From Symbiodinium natans (Eukaryota; Sar; Dinophyceae; Suessiales; Symbiodiniaceae): DNA of 64,000 nt. A program made the translations under genes and the position numbers. Below the pieces are notes generated by a model. That model saw only the letters and a list, made by a program, of their open reading frames with translations. It was not told the origin of the DNA and did not search any database. Below, one piece after another: positions 29,470 through 39,604 of the stretch (the stretch's first letter is position 1; each line of letters opens with the position of its first letter). Location of the stretch: positions 51,001-115,000 of the forward strand of contig CAJNDS010002239.1 of assembly GCA_905221605.1 (NCBI GenBank), in the 5' to 3' direction.

Positions 29470-30199
29470 GTTGCGGACTCAGCCTGATGCCTCACGGTTT
29501 CGGGTTTAGGGTTTAGGGTTTAGGGTCTAGGGTTTAGGGTCTAGGGGTTAGGGGTTTGATGGGGTTTAGGGCTTACGGGGCTTCAGGAGGACCCTTCTGA
29601 GGCTCTTTTGTGTCTTAATGACATTGTTGAGTGTTTAGGATTTTCGGGTTTAGGAGAGGCTCTTCGCAGTAGGGCTTAGGGTTTAGGGGTTCAGATGGGG
29701 TAACCCATCGCCTAGTTTTCAGTTATGCTCGCCTATCTAGGTCACAACCCCATGTTTCAGCCTTTTTTTTCTCTACCCCAGTCTCCAACTGCATGCCCCT
29801 TCATCGCCCCCACCCCGAACCACTGGACATTTTGTTTGCACGAGAGCAGCCATCAAGCTTCCACAGCGTTCTCAAGATTTTCAGACCTCCTTGGGACACT
29901 GTCAACCAAGGCAAGCACTTGCCCCCAAGAGCCCAAGTCTTATGAGGCCTGAACATCTAGAACGTTTTGGGATTCTCGTTGAGAGAATAGTTGGTGGTTT
30001 GGAGGGTGGGTCATGACGTGGTATGAAGTGGGAGAAAGCGATTGGGATAATGGAAAGGGAAAATGGAAAAAATGACTGAACCATGGGGTCTTCGCACGCC
30101 CGAGTGGGGGGGGGGGGGTGCGATGCAGCTAAAGAGGCGCGCGTGGTTCCTCATGTTTCCTGCTAAGTAAGCCCGGAAGCCTAAACCCCAAGCCTCAAA

Positions 30200-30500
30200 C
30201 CCTAAACTCTAAACCTTGAACCCTGAACCCTACACCCTAAACCCCAAACCCTAACACCCTAAACCCTAAACCCTAAACCCTAAGCCCTAACAACCTAAAC
30301 CCTAAACCCTAGACCCGAACACCCGAACACCCGAACACCTGAACACCCGAACACCCTAAGACCCTAACACCCGAAGACCCTAACACCCGAACACCCTAAC
30401 ACCCGAACACCCGAAAACCCTAACAACCTAAACCCTAAACCCTTGAACCCTGAACCCTAAACCCTGAACCCTAAACCTTAGCACCCCAGCACCCTAACAC
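30200..30500 (-). repeat. CCCTAAA and AACACCCG arrays (intronic)
   Basis: CCCTAAA units give way to AACACCCG/AACACCCT octamers at about 30315-30425, then back again. It occupies the intron between exons 29402-29469 and 30514-30605. Confidence 0.88.
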
Positions 30501-30513
30501 CCTCAACCTCGAG

Positions 30514-30605
30514 GCTGGGGCATGCTGACGCCCGAGGGGCCCTGGCGACTTCAGCTCGGCACGAACGACTTCCGCGACACCGTCCTTCCCAGGCCCTGGC
30601 TTGCG
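30514..30605 (+). CDS. FAD-dependent oxidoreductase, exon (GWGMLTPEG)
   Basis: Acceptor CTCGAG, starts with GC completing Gly. Reads WGMLTPEGPWRLQLGTNDF then RDTVLPRPWLA, with a GT donor at the start of a TTTAGGG array (others are possible). About 130-150 family residues between here and 36068 are not assigned. Confidence 0.75.
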
Positions 30606-30745
30606 GTTTAGGGTTTAGGGTTTAGGGTTTAGGGTTTTTAGGGTTTAGGGTTTTTAGGGTTTAGGGTTTTTAGGGTTTAGGGTTTTTAGGGTTTAGGGTT
30701 TAGGGTTTAGGGTTTAGGGTTTAGGGTTTAGGGTTTAGGGTTTAG
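30606..30745 (+). repeat. TTTAGGG array with regular TTTTTAGGG units
   Basis: Plain heptamers alternate with nonamers (TTTTTAGGG) four times, then continue as heptamers. Probable intron starting GTTTAGGG. Confidence 0.9.
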
Positions 30746-31148
30746 ATGCCAGACTCCCTGAATCAAGGTGTCTTTTGGGAATTCCCATGGTCATTCAGTG
30801 GCTGCTGAAAAAGCGGGCAATCGTTTCAGGACTTTGCTGTTTCCGGCTCAACTTGATCAGGAGCAGTTCAGGATAGGAGTACGTCAAGCTTCGCGGGTGC
30901 ATAGGGTTGGAAGTCGGGTAGCTGTAGCGAGTAAAGGCACTGTGCAACATCTTACTTCCCTAAACCCTAAACGTTAAAACCCCAAACCCCGGAACCCCAA
31001 AACCATAAAACTTAAAGGCCCCCCAAGACCCTCAATTCTTTTTTGACCTCAAGCTGCCTTTCATGCAGAGGACTGCGTTCAAGGCTTTCAGGAACCTGGT
31101 AGGAGAGTAGGAGAATAAGAGAAGGAGAGCAGGAAGGTAGGAGAGTAG

Positions 31149-31203
31149 ACTCCTCTCTCTCTCTCTCTTTCGCTCTCACTCTCTCTCTCTCTATCTCTCT
31201 CTC

Positions 31204-31243
<40 letters not shown>

Positions 31244-31246
31244 GCA
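31149..31246. repeat. (CT)n microsatellite
   Basis: About 100 bp of CT repeats, preceded by about 50 bp of AGGAGAG-like purine repeats. Confidence 0.92.
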
Positions 31247-31308
31247 AGCACGTGCAAGAGGGTCATGAGAGAACTTGATGACCCTGACCCTAAACCCTCT
31301 ACCCTGAA

Positions 31309-31396
31309 GCTCTCTGTGGTGTTCATGTTCCCAGCATGCTTCGCTGCCAGGTACGGCGTCCCCGTGGAAGAGTTTGACGAGGAGACCGTACACCCC
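31309..31396 (+). CDS. Exon-like segment ending in a stop
   Basis: Acceptor CCTGAAG; reads LSVVFMFPACFAARYGVPVE then EFDEETVHP and TGA. A GT inside (ACC|GTACAC) could be a donor instead. Lies in the unassigned part of the FAD-oxidoreductase gene. Confidence 0.42.
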
Positions 31397-31862
31397 TGAA
31401 ACCTAAACAAAAACCCCCTAAACCCCGAACCCTAAACCCAAACCCTAAACCCTACACCCGAAACCCAAAACCTTCGGCCCGGGCCCTAGACCCAAACCCC
31501 CAATGTCGCGGAATTGGGTTTGGGGTTGTTAGGTAGAGGCACGCCTTGGTGTTGATCTGAATTAAGGGTCTTGGGAACCTATAACTTTTAGGGCAAGAAT
31601 AGAGACCCCGAAAAAGGGCCCGCAATGTTAGATGAATGTAGATTTCGTGCTATTTCGATCCAAGAGGTTGCCTGCGTGTCAACCCCTGTTTGGGGAATGG
31701 ATCGGACAACCACCGGAACCCCAAACCCTAAACCCAAAGCCCCTAACCCTCAACCCTAAACCCTACACCCCTAAACCCTAAACCCTAAACCCCAAACCCT
31801 AAACCCTAAACCCTAAACCCCAAACCCCTAACCCTAAACCCCAAACCATGATGTTCTCACAG

Positions 31863-31975
31863 CTGCAGCTGTGAAGGTGTTGAAGGCTTCGGCTCCTTTG
31901 GCGGAGGCGGCTTTTGGGAGAAGGAGGGCTGAGACCCCTGATTGCCCTTACGGCCCTGATGCCCTATTGGGAGGG
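31863..31975 (+). CDS. Possible FAD-oxidoreductase exon
   Basis: Acceptor GTTCTCACAG; reads AVKVLKASAPLAEAAFGRRR. PLAEAA resembles the helix after the substrate-cap region in the family, which is weak evidence. Confidence 0.4.
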
Positions 31976-32823
31976 TTCAGGGTTTAGGGTTTAGGGTTTA
32001 GGGTTTTCGGGTTTAGGGCGTTTTTGTTGTGGCAGTAAGGATCATCCCGCACAGTTTCTTTCCCCCCCCCCCCCTGTGAGGCTTCGCAAGCCACCACTCA
32101 AACCATTGCCGTTTAGGATTTGGGGCTGCCGAACCTCCAAGAATCAGGATTGGTGAGGGGGAGGTCCAACCAGGCAGCAAGCAGGGGGCTGGGGGGGGGG
32201 GGGTCAGCAGGGCGGGTCAGCGGGAGCGGTTGAGGAGGAGGCGGCAGGAGGGCTCCCCCAATGGCAGACCCCAGATTTCAGCATTTGAAATGTTGAGGCA
32301 CAGCACAGGTTTTAGGGGCTGTATTCGACCACTCTCGAATAACACCACCCATTGTGTAGGCACCCTCGAAAAGGGTGGGGAATGTAGGGTTTTCTAGGGT
32401 TTACGGCGTAGGGGTTAGGGTTTAGGGGCCCCTAAGCCCCATTATGCCCTAGAGTCCCCACGGTGCTTGTTACTGTTTTGGTTAGCACTCTGATCTCTCC
32501 TCCATCTGTGTCCCCAAGGTTCGGGGGTGCGAGTGTGTGGTCTTCAGGGGGGTCTTCTGCGTGTTTATGGCTTCGGGTGTCTGGGGGCCCTAAACCGGCC
32601 CTAAACCGTAGACCCTAAACCCTAAGCCCCAAATCCAAACCCTAAATCTACCCTAAGCCCTAACCCCTAAACCCTAAACCCTAAACCCTAAACCCTAAGC
32701 CCCAAGCCCTAAACCCTAAACCCTAAACCCTAAACTCGAAACCCTAAACCCAAAATTCCTGGTCAGATTGGGCGCCGCATCCCAGGGCTGGTCCTTCGGG
32801 ATGACGAGCACCGCGCCCAGGGA

Positions 32824-33042
32824 CATGAAGGTTCACGGGTAGTGAGAAGTAGGGTTTAGGGTTTAGGGTTTAGGGTTTATAGGGTTTATAGGGTTTATAG
32901 GGTTTAGGGTTTAGGGTTTAGGGTTTAGGGTTCAGGGTTCAGAGTTCAGGGTTCAGGGTTTGGGGTTGTACGTAGCCTAAATAAGGTTCTAGCCAGTACC
33001 TTGCTTATGTCCCCAGTTATAGCTACCCATGAACCTTCAAGT
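32824..33042. mobile_element. Family G inverted-repeat element containing a telomere-like array
   Basis: Left end CATGAAGGTTCACGGGTAGTG, right end GCTACCCATGAACCTTCAAG. Between them lie TTTAGGG, TTTATAGGG and TTCAGGG runs plus the conserved inner sequence AAGGTTCTAGCCAGTACCTTG. The array therefore sits inside a bounded element. Confidence 0.75.
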
Positions 33043-33242
33043 AGAAGCCTCCCGCTGCGGCCCTTGCACCCGCAGCGCCTGAAGCCTGGGGGCTTAGGGT
33101 CTGGGGTTTAGGGTTTAGGGTTTAGGGTTTAGGGTTTAGGGTTTAGGGTTTAGGGTTTAGGGTTTAGGGTTTCGGGCCTTTAGGGCTTGGTGTTTAGGGC
33201 CTTTGGGGTTAGGGCTTAGGGCCATTCGGGCTTAGGGTGCTC

Positions 33243-33325
33243 CAGAGTGGCCCTTTTGGGTGTATGCACGTGCTGTAGGGTTGCGCAAGCACTTGTACCT
33301 GACGCAGTGCAGCGTAGTCATACCC
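33243..33325 (+). CDS. Exon-like segment
   Basis: Reads PEWPFWVYARAVGLRKHLYL then TQCSVVIP after a CTCCAGAG site. A second frame is open. Confidence 0.38.
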
Positions 33326-33520
33326 CTAAACCCTAAACCCTAAACCCTAAACCCTAAACCCTAAACTCGAAACCCTAAACCCTAAACCCTAAACCCCAAA
33401 CCCTAAACTCGAAACCCTAAACCCTAAACCCCTAAACCCCTAAACCCCTAAACCCTAAACCCTAAACCCTAAACCCCTAAACCCTAAGCCCTAAACCCTA
33501 AATCCTAAGTCCTAAACCCT
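33325..33520 (-). repeat. CCCTAAA / CCCCTAAA array
   Basis: Heptamers with a block of octamer CCCCTAAA and a recurring AAACTCGAAACC variant that also appears at 34300-34350, suggesting copying between arrays. Confidence 0.88.
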
Positions 33521-33925
33521 ATGTTCTGTCGCCTCTGCACGGCACCTTAAGAGCCCAAGGCCCGAAACCTGGCAGAAACGGAGACTCAGAGCCACATAAC
33601 GAGCAACCCTCATTCCAAGCCCTTCACGGTTCAAGGTTTCGGTGATTTAGGGTTTAGGGTTTAGGGTTTCAGGGTGTTTTTTTTGTGCTTTAACTTTTTT
33701 TGGGGGGTTTCTATGGGCATTTTTGCGGGTGAGTTTGTCCCCTTGGGGCTGTTGAGGTGGCAGCTCCTCCCGCTGCTTCTCAAGGCGCGAAGAGTCCAAG
33801 GAATTTCGGAGGCTTTCGCACAGAGCCCAATACCTCTCAGGGTTTAGGGTTTAGGGTAATTCCGGAAGATACCCTGAATCATACTTTGGATCCCTGTATA
33901 TTTACAGGTGATTTTCCTAATTCAG

Positions 33926-34029
33926 AGGCATTGGGCCGTTTGGATTTCCGGAAAGCCCGAGACAATTTACTACAGCCCCGCCATCTGCGGGCATCTTCTC
34001 TATGTGATGGGGCATCCCTTTTGCGGGGC
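33926..34029 (+). CDS. Exon-like segment with good splice sites
   Basis: Acceptor TTTTCCTAATTCAG and donor GC|GTATACCCCCGTAAG. Reads HWAVWISGKPETIYYSPAIC then GHLLYVMGHPFCGA. Family unknown; lies inside the unassigned part of the FAD-oxidoreductase gene. Confidence 0.5.
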
Positions 34030-34727
34030 GTATACCCCCGTAAGTCCTATAGTAGGGACCTTGATTTGGGTAACTGTTCTGAATAAATCTCTCGGTGGGC
34101 TGAGGGTCTCGATTTTGGGATTTAGGGCTTGGGTTTTGAAACTCTTAGTGGCATCTTCCGGGACATGCACCTGCCCAAAACCACGACCCCCAAAAATTCC
34201 AAAACCCCAAAAATTCCAAAACCCCAAACCCCAAACCCCCAACCCCAAACCCCAAACCCTAAACCCCAAACCCCAAACCCCAAACCCCAAACCCTAAACC
34301 CTAAACTCGAAACCCTAACCCTAAACCCCAAACCCTAAACTCGAAACCCTAAACCCTAAACCCTAAACCCTAAACCCTAAACCCTAAACCCTAAACCCTA
34401 GACCCCAAAACCCCAATCCCTAAATCCGCTCCTGCCCAGTTTCCGGGAGCGGTCCTCCCGGCCATCCAAGAGGCGGCGAGCCTCTCCGAGCCTTACAGCA
34501 AGGCGCAGCCCCCCCCCCCCCCCCCCCAAAAAACCCCGCCTAAGCCCCCCCAAACCCCCGTAAACCCCCCTAAGTCCGAAGCCCACCTAAACCCCCTAAC
34601 CTCCCCTAAGCCCCCTAAATCCCTTAAACCTCACCCTAAACCCTAAACCCGAAACCCTAAGCCCTGAACCTAAACCTCCTAAGCCCTAAGCCGCAGATCT
34701 TCCAAATCTTCCAGGGGGTTCGGGGGT

Positions 34728-34812
34728 TTTGTTGAGAGCGAGGCAGCATGCAGACTTTTTGGGTCAGAAATTTCGGGCAGAGCCTGCAGACCCCCTGCCT
34801 GAAGCTTCATGT
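34728..34812 (+). CDS. Exon-like segment
   Basis: Reads LLRARQHADFLGQKFRAEPA then DPLPEASCH, with donor ATG|GTAAGG. Two family G-type elements follow, at about 34807-34905 and 34924-35028. Confidence 0.42.
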
Positions 34813-34923
34813 CATGGTAAGGTAACTTTTAAATATAGCTGGTTATGACCTTGTTTAGGGCACTTTATCACCCTAGTTATACCTACGATCGACCTCTAGA
34901 GGTTCCTCTTCATTGAGGACGGA

Positions 34924-35028
34924 CTACTTGGAGGTTATGGGTAGTTCTATCATATGTAACGTTAAAGTAGCGAAAAAGTACCGGGTTATCGTCTTTTCTA
35001 CTTGTACCTACCCTGAACCTTCAAGTAG
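34924..35028. mobile_element. Family G element, 105 bp
   Basis: CTACTTGGAGGTTATGGGTAG at the left, CTACCCTGAACCTTCAAGTAG at the right. Its CAAG end is immediately followed by an open frame. Confidence 0.8.
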
Positions 35029-35138
35029 CAAGCGCGCGCGGGAAGAAACGGCCAGAGCTAGACTTAGAGCAGATCGGACCATTGAGACGCATGAAGATGC
35101 ATCACAAGTTCTGCATGGAGATCAATCTCTTGATGCCG
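35026..35138 (+). CDS. Exon-like segment directly after a family G element
   Basis: Reads GKKRPELDLEQIGPLRRMKM then HHKFCMEINLLMP, with donor GTTTAGGG. A second frame (SKRAREETARARLRADRTIE) is also open. Confidence 0.45.
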
Positions 35139-35213
35139 GTTTAGGGTTTAGGGTTTAGGGTTTTTGGTGTCACGCTACTCTCTTGATGGGGGGCTTTCTT
35201 GCCACCCTTAAGC

Positions 35214-35338
35214 TTGGGATGTTCCCCTTAGACTAACGGTCCTTAATAGGGATGATAGTACCCCCTAGTATCTTCGTATGCCCCCCTACGATGATCCCTA
35301 CTAAGGACTGTTAGTATGCGGAAAAAAAGCATCCCAAC
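35214..35338. mobile_element. Foldback element, family B (copy 3)
   Basis: TTGGGATGTTCCCC, CTAACGGTCCTTAATAGGGAT, then the inverted arm CTACTAAGGACTGTTAG and the end AAGCATCCCAA. Confidence 0.78.
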
Positions 35339-35350
35339 GGTTTCCGACAC

Positions 35351-35443
35351 CAGGGGTACCTTCTTGGGATCCTTTTATTATAAGGGAATCTTATACTATT
35401 TGGGGGTCTATTTTTGGGGGGTCCCTTAGTTTCGTAACCCCCC
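35351..35443 (+). mobile_element. Dispersed element, family J (copy 2)
   Basis: AGGGGTACCTTCTTGGGATCC, ATAAGGGAATCTTATACTA and TTTCGTAACCCCCC match 2345-2435. It lies 13 bp after a family B copy. Confidence 0.65.
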
Positions 35444-35461
35444 AAAATCCTAAGCCCGCAG

Positions 35462-35540
35462 TCGGCGGAATTTGCGGCGCAGGTCCTTGATCGGCTCGAG
35501 GCAGAGGGCAAGATGCGAAGGGGGAGCTGGCGAGGGGCTC
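35462..35540 (+). CDS. Exon-like segment
   Basis: Acceptor CCCGCAG; reads EFAAQVLDRLEAEGKMRRGS then WRGAQL. Its place in the FAD-oxidoreductase gene is undecided. Confidence 0.42.
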
Positions 35541-36067
35541 AGCTATATCCCCCCTTGGGAACTATTTTTTATTTTTGTTCATATAAATCCCAAGAGGATA
35601 TTGCAAATATTATGTTTATTAAGGTTCTAGGGGGAGTATAGTCAGGACGTTGCCGGAATGCAGCACGAGGCGTCGTTGCGGCACCCAAGACCCCCGAAAG
35701 CCCTTCAACCTCCGAAACCCGAAACCCCTAAACCCTAAACTCCTAAACCCCTATACCCTACACCCTAAACAAAAAACCCCTTAACACCCTTAAAACCCTA
35801 AACCCCCTCAACCCCCTACAGTAAACCCTAGAACACCCAGAGTTGCTTTCGCCACGAAGTCGCATTTTCGCTATTCAACCCTAAACCCTAAACCCTAAAC
35901 CCTAAACCCTAAACCCTAAACCCTAAACCCTAAACCCTAAACCCTAAACCCTAAACCCTAAACCCTAAACCCCAAACCCTAAACCCTAAACCCTAAAACC
36001 TAAAACCGAGAGCATTGTTCCAAAGAGTTTTTACGTGCCCCCCCTCGATTGTCGCCATTTTCCCGAG

Positions 36068-36123
36068 GCTGCGATCCTGGCTCGACGCTTTGGCCTTCTC
36101 GCTCTCGGGCTTGGACTGCAGTG
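36068..36123 (+). CDS. FAD-dependent oxidoreductase, exon (LAFSLSGL)
   Basis: Acceptor ATTTTCCCGAG; reads LRSWLDALAFSLSGLDCS, the conserved WLD-x-L-x-F-x-LSGL segment. Donor GC (AGTG|GCCGGG). Joining to 36550 gives SGLDCSGTTTAAMAF. Confidence 0.8.
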
Positions 36124-36302
36124 GCCGGGTCCTTAAGGGCACCCCCCTCTTTTGGGGGTTTAGGGGTTTAGGGTTTAGGGTACTTTTGGGGGTTTAGGGG
36201 TTTAGGGTTTAGGGTTTAGGGTTTAGGGTTTAGGGGACTATTTTTCAAGCTTAGGGCTCTACATTAGAGACTGTCTTCAACCAAACACTCCATTTTCCGC
36301 AC

Positions 36303-36407
36303 ATATATATAGATATATGCATATACATGGCCACCCAAAATAAGCATATAAACATATATATATATATAAACATATATATATATATATGTATGTATATATA
36401 TATATAC

Positions 36408-36449
<42 letters not shown>

Positions 36450-36468
36450 GTATGTATATTTATATATA
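36303..36468. repeat. (TA)n / TATATG microsatellite (intronic)
   Basis: About 165 bp of alternating TA with ATGTA and ACGTA breaks, between two FAD-oxidoreductase exons. Confidence 0.95.
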
Positions 36469-36549
36469 AGAGGCTCCGCAGTCTAATGGGAACAAAACCG
36501 TAAATCCCAGAAATAGCGAGATGTCGTGGAGTTCCGAAGTGTCAGCGAG

Positions 36550-36600
36550 GCACCACCACTGCAGCGATGGCCTTCACCGTGGACGAACTTCATTGGGAAG
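36550..36600 (+). CDS. FAD-dependent oxidoreductase, exon (AMAFTVDEL)
   Basis: 51 bp, acceptor AGCGAG, starts with GC completing Gly. Reads TTTAAMAFTVDELHWE and ends GAAG|GTTGGG. Phase-perfect to both neighbours. Confidence 0.8.
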
Positions 36601-36738
36601 GTTGGGACCCTAGACCCTAAACCCTAAGCCCTCAGCTCTAAACCCTAAACCCTAAACCCTAAACCCCAAAACCCTAAACCCCAAACCCCCTCTAAACCCC
36701 AAAAGCCCCAACCCAGATGAGAAGAGCTCTCAACGGAG

Positions 36739-36764
36739 GCACCCGCGGACTTGCCTACCCCAAG
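36739..36764 (+). CDS. FAD-dependent oxidoreductase, 26-bp microexon
   Basis: Acceptor ACGGAG, reads TRGLAYPK, donor GC (AAG|GCCGGA). With its neighbours it gives HWEGTRGLAYPKGGMGA, matching the family YPKGG-x-GA motif. The surrounding 40 bp are open in the wrong frame. Confidence 0.75.
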
Positions 36765-37054
36765 GCCGGAAGCAGGGGGGGTTAGGGGGGTTCAGGGTTT
36801 AGGGTTTAGGGTTTAGGGTTGAGGTTTAAGGGGGGTTCAGGGTTTAGGGTTTAGGAATTGTCGCTTCTTGGGGTTTCGGGCTTTGCCGGGTTGGGGGGGG
36901 TGTGGTTTCGGGTTTTGGGTTTTCGGGCCTCCCCTCAAAGTACTCGCGGCCTCTGCGCAAACCGAGAAAGAACACCCCGTAGCCCCGAAGCACCAAGCGA
37001 CATGAGACCCAAACGTGGCGCCTCTCTGAGCTACGTCTGAACCTGCTCAGCCCC

Positions 37055-37460
37055 TCAAACCCTAAACCCTAAACCCTAAACCCTAAACCCTAAACCCTAA
37101 ACCCTAAACCCTAAACCCTAAACCCTAAACCCTAAACCCTAAACCCTAAACCCTAAACCCTAAACCCTAAACCCTAAACCCTAAACCCCTTGAGCCCTAA
37201 GCTCTAAAACCTCTTGAGCCCCAAGCCCCCTTGAATCCGAAGCCCTGAAACGCACAAGCGCCAGGTTTCGTCCCCACCCCCCCCAGCCCCAGATTACTAA
37301 GCAGATGTTGCTCTCGCATCTGCCAGGCAAAGGTTGAAGAAGTCACGGTTTAGGGTTTAGGGTTTAGGGTTTAGGGTTTAGGGTTTAGGGTTTAGGGTTT
37401 AGGGTTTAGGGTTTAGGGTTTAGGGTTTAGGGTTTAGGGTTTAGGGTTTAGGGTTTAGGG
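37055..37460. repeat. Opposed long telomere-like arrays in one intron
   Basis: CCCTAAA at about 37055-37185 and TTTAGGG at about 37347-37460, in the intron 36765-38019. Confidence 0.93.
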
Positions 37461-37469
37461 AAGTTGCTT

Positions 37470-38019
37470 TGTTTTCTCAATAAATCAAGCGCGGGTGCTT
37501 GTGGAACCACGCGCAGTTTTGGTTGTTCCTTGCAATCCCTTTCGGTTCTGTGAAAATGCGTTTGTTAAACTAGCGTCGTCGTTTAAATTCTGTGTCGCTG
37601 ACGCGGTCGCTTGTCCAAACAGTCTTTAAACTGCTTTGCCGGGGGCTGGGGTTCATAGCGCAACAGCAAGCAACTTTTGATTCCTCAAGCCGATAAGCCT
37701 TCCCTAAACCCGATAAACCCTAAAACCCCAAACCCCTAGACCCTAAATCCTAAACCCTAAGCCCTAAACCCTAAACCCTAAGCCCTAAGCCCTAAACGCT
37801 AACCCCTAAACCCTTAAAGCCTAAACCCTAAACCCTAATTGCCTAAACCCTAAAAGCCTAAACCCTAAACCCTAAAACCCCAAACCCTCAACCCCAAACC
37901 CTAAAACCCTAAACCCCCCCAAAACCCAAAAACCCTAAAACCCTAAACCCTAAACCCTAAACCCTAAACCCTAAACCTTAAACCCTAAACCCCAAACCCT
38001 TAAAACCCCCCCAAAGCAG
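37470..38019. other. Intron sequence: unique stretch, then degenerate repeats
   Basis: 37470-37690 is unique and moderately AT-rich with no protein-like frame. 37690-38000 is a heavily mutated CCCTAAA tract. Confidence 0.6.
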
Positions 38020-38106
38020 GGTGGCATGGGGGCCGTGGTCGATGCCCTGGCCGCGGCCGTCCGTCGCGAGGGCGGTGAGATCCGGACCAACACCCGAGTG
38101 GAGGAG
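38020..38106 (+). CDS. FAD-dependent oxidoreductase, exon (GGMGAVVDAL)
   Basis: Acceptor AAAGCAG; reads GGMGAVVDALAAAVRREGGE then IRTNTRVEE, donor GC (GAG|GCTTCT). This is the GG-x-GA helix followed by the strand GGEIRTNTRVEE typical of the family. Confidence 0.85.
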
Positions 38107-38257
38107 GCTTCTCGTGGGGTTTTCGGAGGGTTCAGGGTTTTGGGTTTGGGGTTTTGGGTTTAGGGTTTAGAGTTTAGGGTTGAGGGTTTAGGGTTGAGGG
38201 TTTAGGGTTTAGGGTTCAGGGCCGCGAGGGCTTGAGATAGAAAGATCCAGCCATGAA

Positions 38258-38629
38258 GTGGTCCAAACTCTCCTGGTCGCCTCAGCCGCCGACATGTTGT
38301 TCTGGGTGCTCGGGACTAGGATTCGGAAGAGACTCCTATGGATGCCCACCGTGGCAGCATCGGGAGGGCATGTTAGATTTGGGAAAACCCAAGCTCTAGA
38401 CCTGACTGTATGTGTGGACCGCAAACCACATTCTGTCTTTCAGGATCTAGGCGGGCATGTGGATTCGTTTGGGGGCCGGGGTGGTTGCATAGCATTCCAA
38501 ATTTGCTTGGCGACCTGGTGGGGGCAAGCTGCTCTGTGTGACTTAGCCGGTTCAATACTGGTCGGCGCCTTTGAAAGCAGTCTTGGCAGAAGTCTGAACC
38601 CAAACGGGACACGCCATTCGCCTCTCTAG
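38258..38629 (+). CDS. Uncertain ORF inside an intron
   Basis: 124 codons including stop, free of telomere-like repeats, within the intron 38107-38665. The minus strand is also open over about 240 bp. No motif recognised; it could be non-coding. Confidence 0.22.
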   Translation: MVQTLLVASAADMLFWVLGTRIRKRLLWMPTVAASGGHVRFGKTQALDLTVCVDRKPHSVFQDLGGHVDSFGGRGGCIAFQICLATWWGQAALCDLAGSILVGAFESSLGRSLNPNGTRHSPL

Positions 38630-38665
38630 ATGTGTCTCACGAAGCCTCAAATCCGTCTTTGTCAG

Positions 38666-38713
38666 GTTCTTGTGGAGAATCGCCGGGCCGTTGGGGTGCG
38701 ATGCGCGACGCTG
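38666..38713 (+). CDS. FAD-dependent oxidoreductase, exon (VENRRAVGVR)
   Basis: Acceptor TCTTTGTCAG; reads VLVENRRAVGVRC, joining TRVEE in phase to give the family VxxILVExGRAVGVR pattern. The 3' end is uncertain: several GC and GT sites lie within 38700-38720. Confidence 0.72.
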
Positions 38714-38719
38714 AGGAAG

Positions 38720-39530
38720 AGAAGCTTGGAGCCTCTGTCAGTCAGACTCCTGTGGTGGCTTGTGTTGTTCCTGGATCTCGAGGGCTATACTAGGAGTGGT
38801 TGCACTTTGAGTTTGGGTTGTTGAGGCTTGCAATTGGTGTTGTCAAGTGTTAGGTGTTTAGGCTTTTTTGATTGTGATTTGGGGTCTTGGACCCTCTTTG
38901 GGTGTCCAGCTTTGCCCCCACATCCAAACAAGGCCAAGGCGGGAAGAGCCCTCGTTTCCTCGGCACCGCCCGAAGCCCTTAAAAGCCCAAGCGCTAGGAG
39001 TTTGCACGAAGGAAGCAGATGTGTGCCAAGATGCGCGTTGGTTTCGAAACGACCTCGCTGGTAGATGCGCTTCCTAGACCCCTAAACCCTGAGACGCGGG
39101 GCCCTTAGCCCTAGGTGAGATAAGACCTTCAACCCCTCCTGAAATCACTTGGCCTCCAAGTCTGCCAGGTGCTGGTGCCACGGGCGAGGTCCGAGCTGCT
39201 GAGGCCACCGAACGAGGGTTTCGAGGTTTGGGGTGTTTTCGGATTTAGAATGTCGGGATTTAGGGTTTTTGGTTTGGCTTTTTCTGGGGTTTGGCTTTTT
39301 CCGGTTTGGGTTTTTGGGGTTTTGGGCTTTGGGTTTTTGGGTTTTTTGGTTTTTGGGTTTTGGGTTCTGGGTTTTTGGGGTGTTGTTTTTTTTGGGGTTT
39401 AGGGTTTACAGGGTTTAGGCGTTTGGGGTTGAGGGCTCCAGGTCCAGGGCTTCGTGACCCTAAAAACCAAGTTCGGGGTGTGGGATTTCGGGTTTAGGGT
39501 TTAGGGTTTAGGGGGTTTAGCCCCCAAAAC
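38720..39530. other. Intron region, mostly unique and G/T-rich
   Basis: No array until about 39400. 39220-39400 is a degenerate GGGTTTTTGGG tract. A short frame near 39170-39230 could be coding but is ambiguous. Confidence 0.45.
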
Positions 39531-39532
39531 AG

Positions 39533-39604
39533 GACCAACTGGCGACCCGCCAGGCTGTCGTTTGCAATGCCTCCATTTGGGACGCGGCGAACCTTCTGCC
39601 CAAG
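39533..39604 (+). CDS. FAD-dependent oxidoreductase, exon (VVCNASIWD)
   Basis: Acceptor AAAACAG; reads DQLATRQAVVCNASIWDAAN then LLPK. The family has AxxVVSNAxxWD here. Donor GA (AAG|GATCGC), which joins 40192 in phase. Confidence 0.8.

Noticed and set aside
34122-34338. Pro/Asn/Lys-rich (NPKPQT) and Gly/Phe/Trp-rich (GFGVWGLGF) open frames
   Set aside because: They are translations of CCCTAAA/CCCCAAA and TTTAGGG arrays, which lack stops in one frame. The same artefact occurs at 29159-29395, 39169-39497 and 63213-63550.
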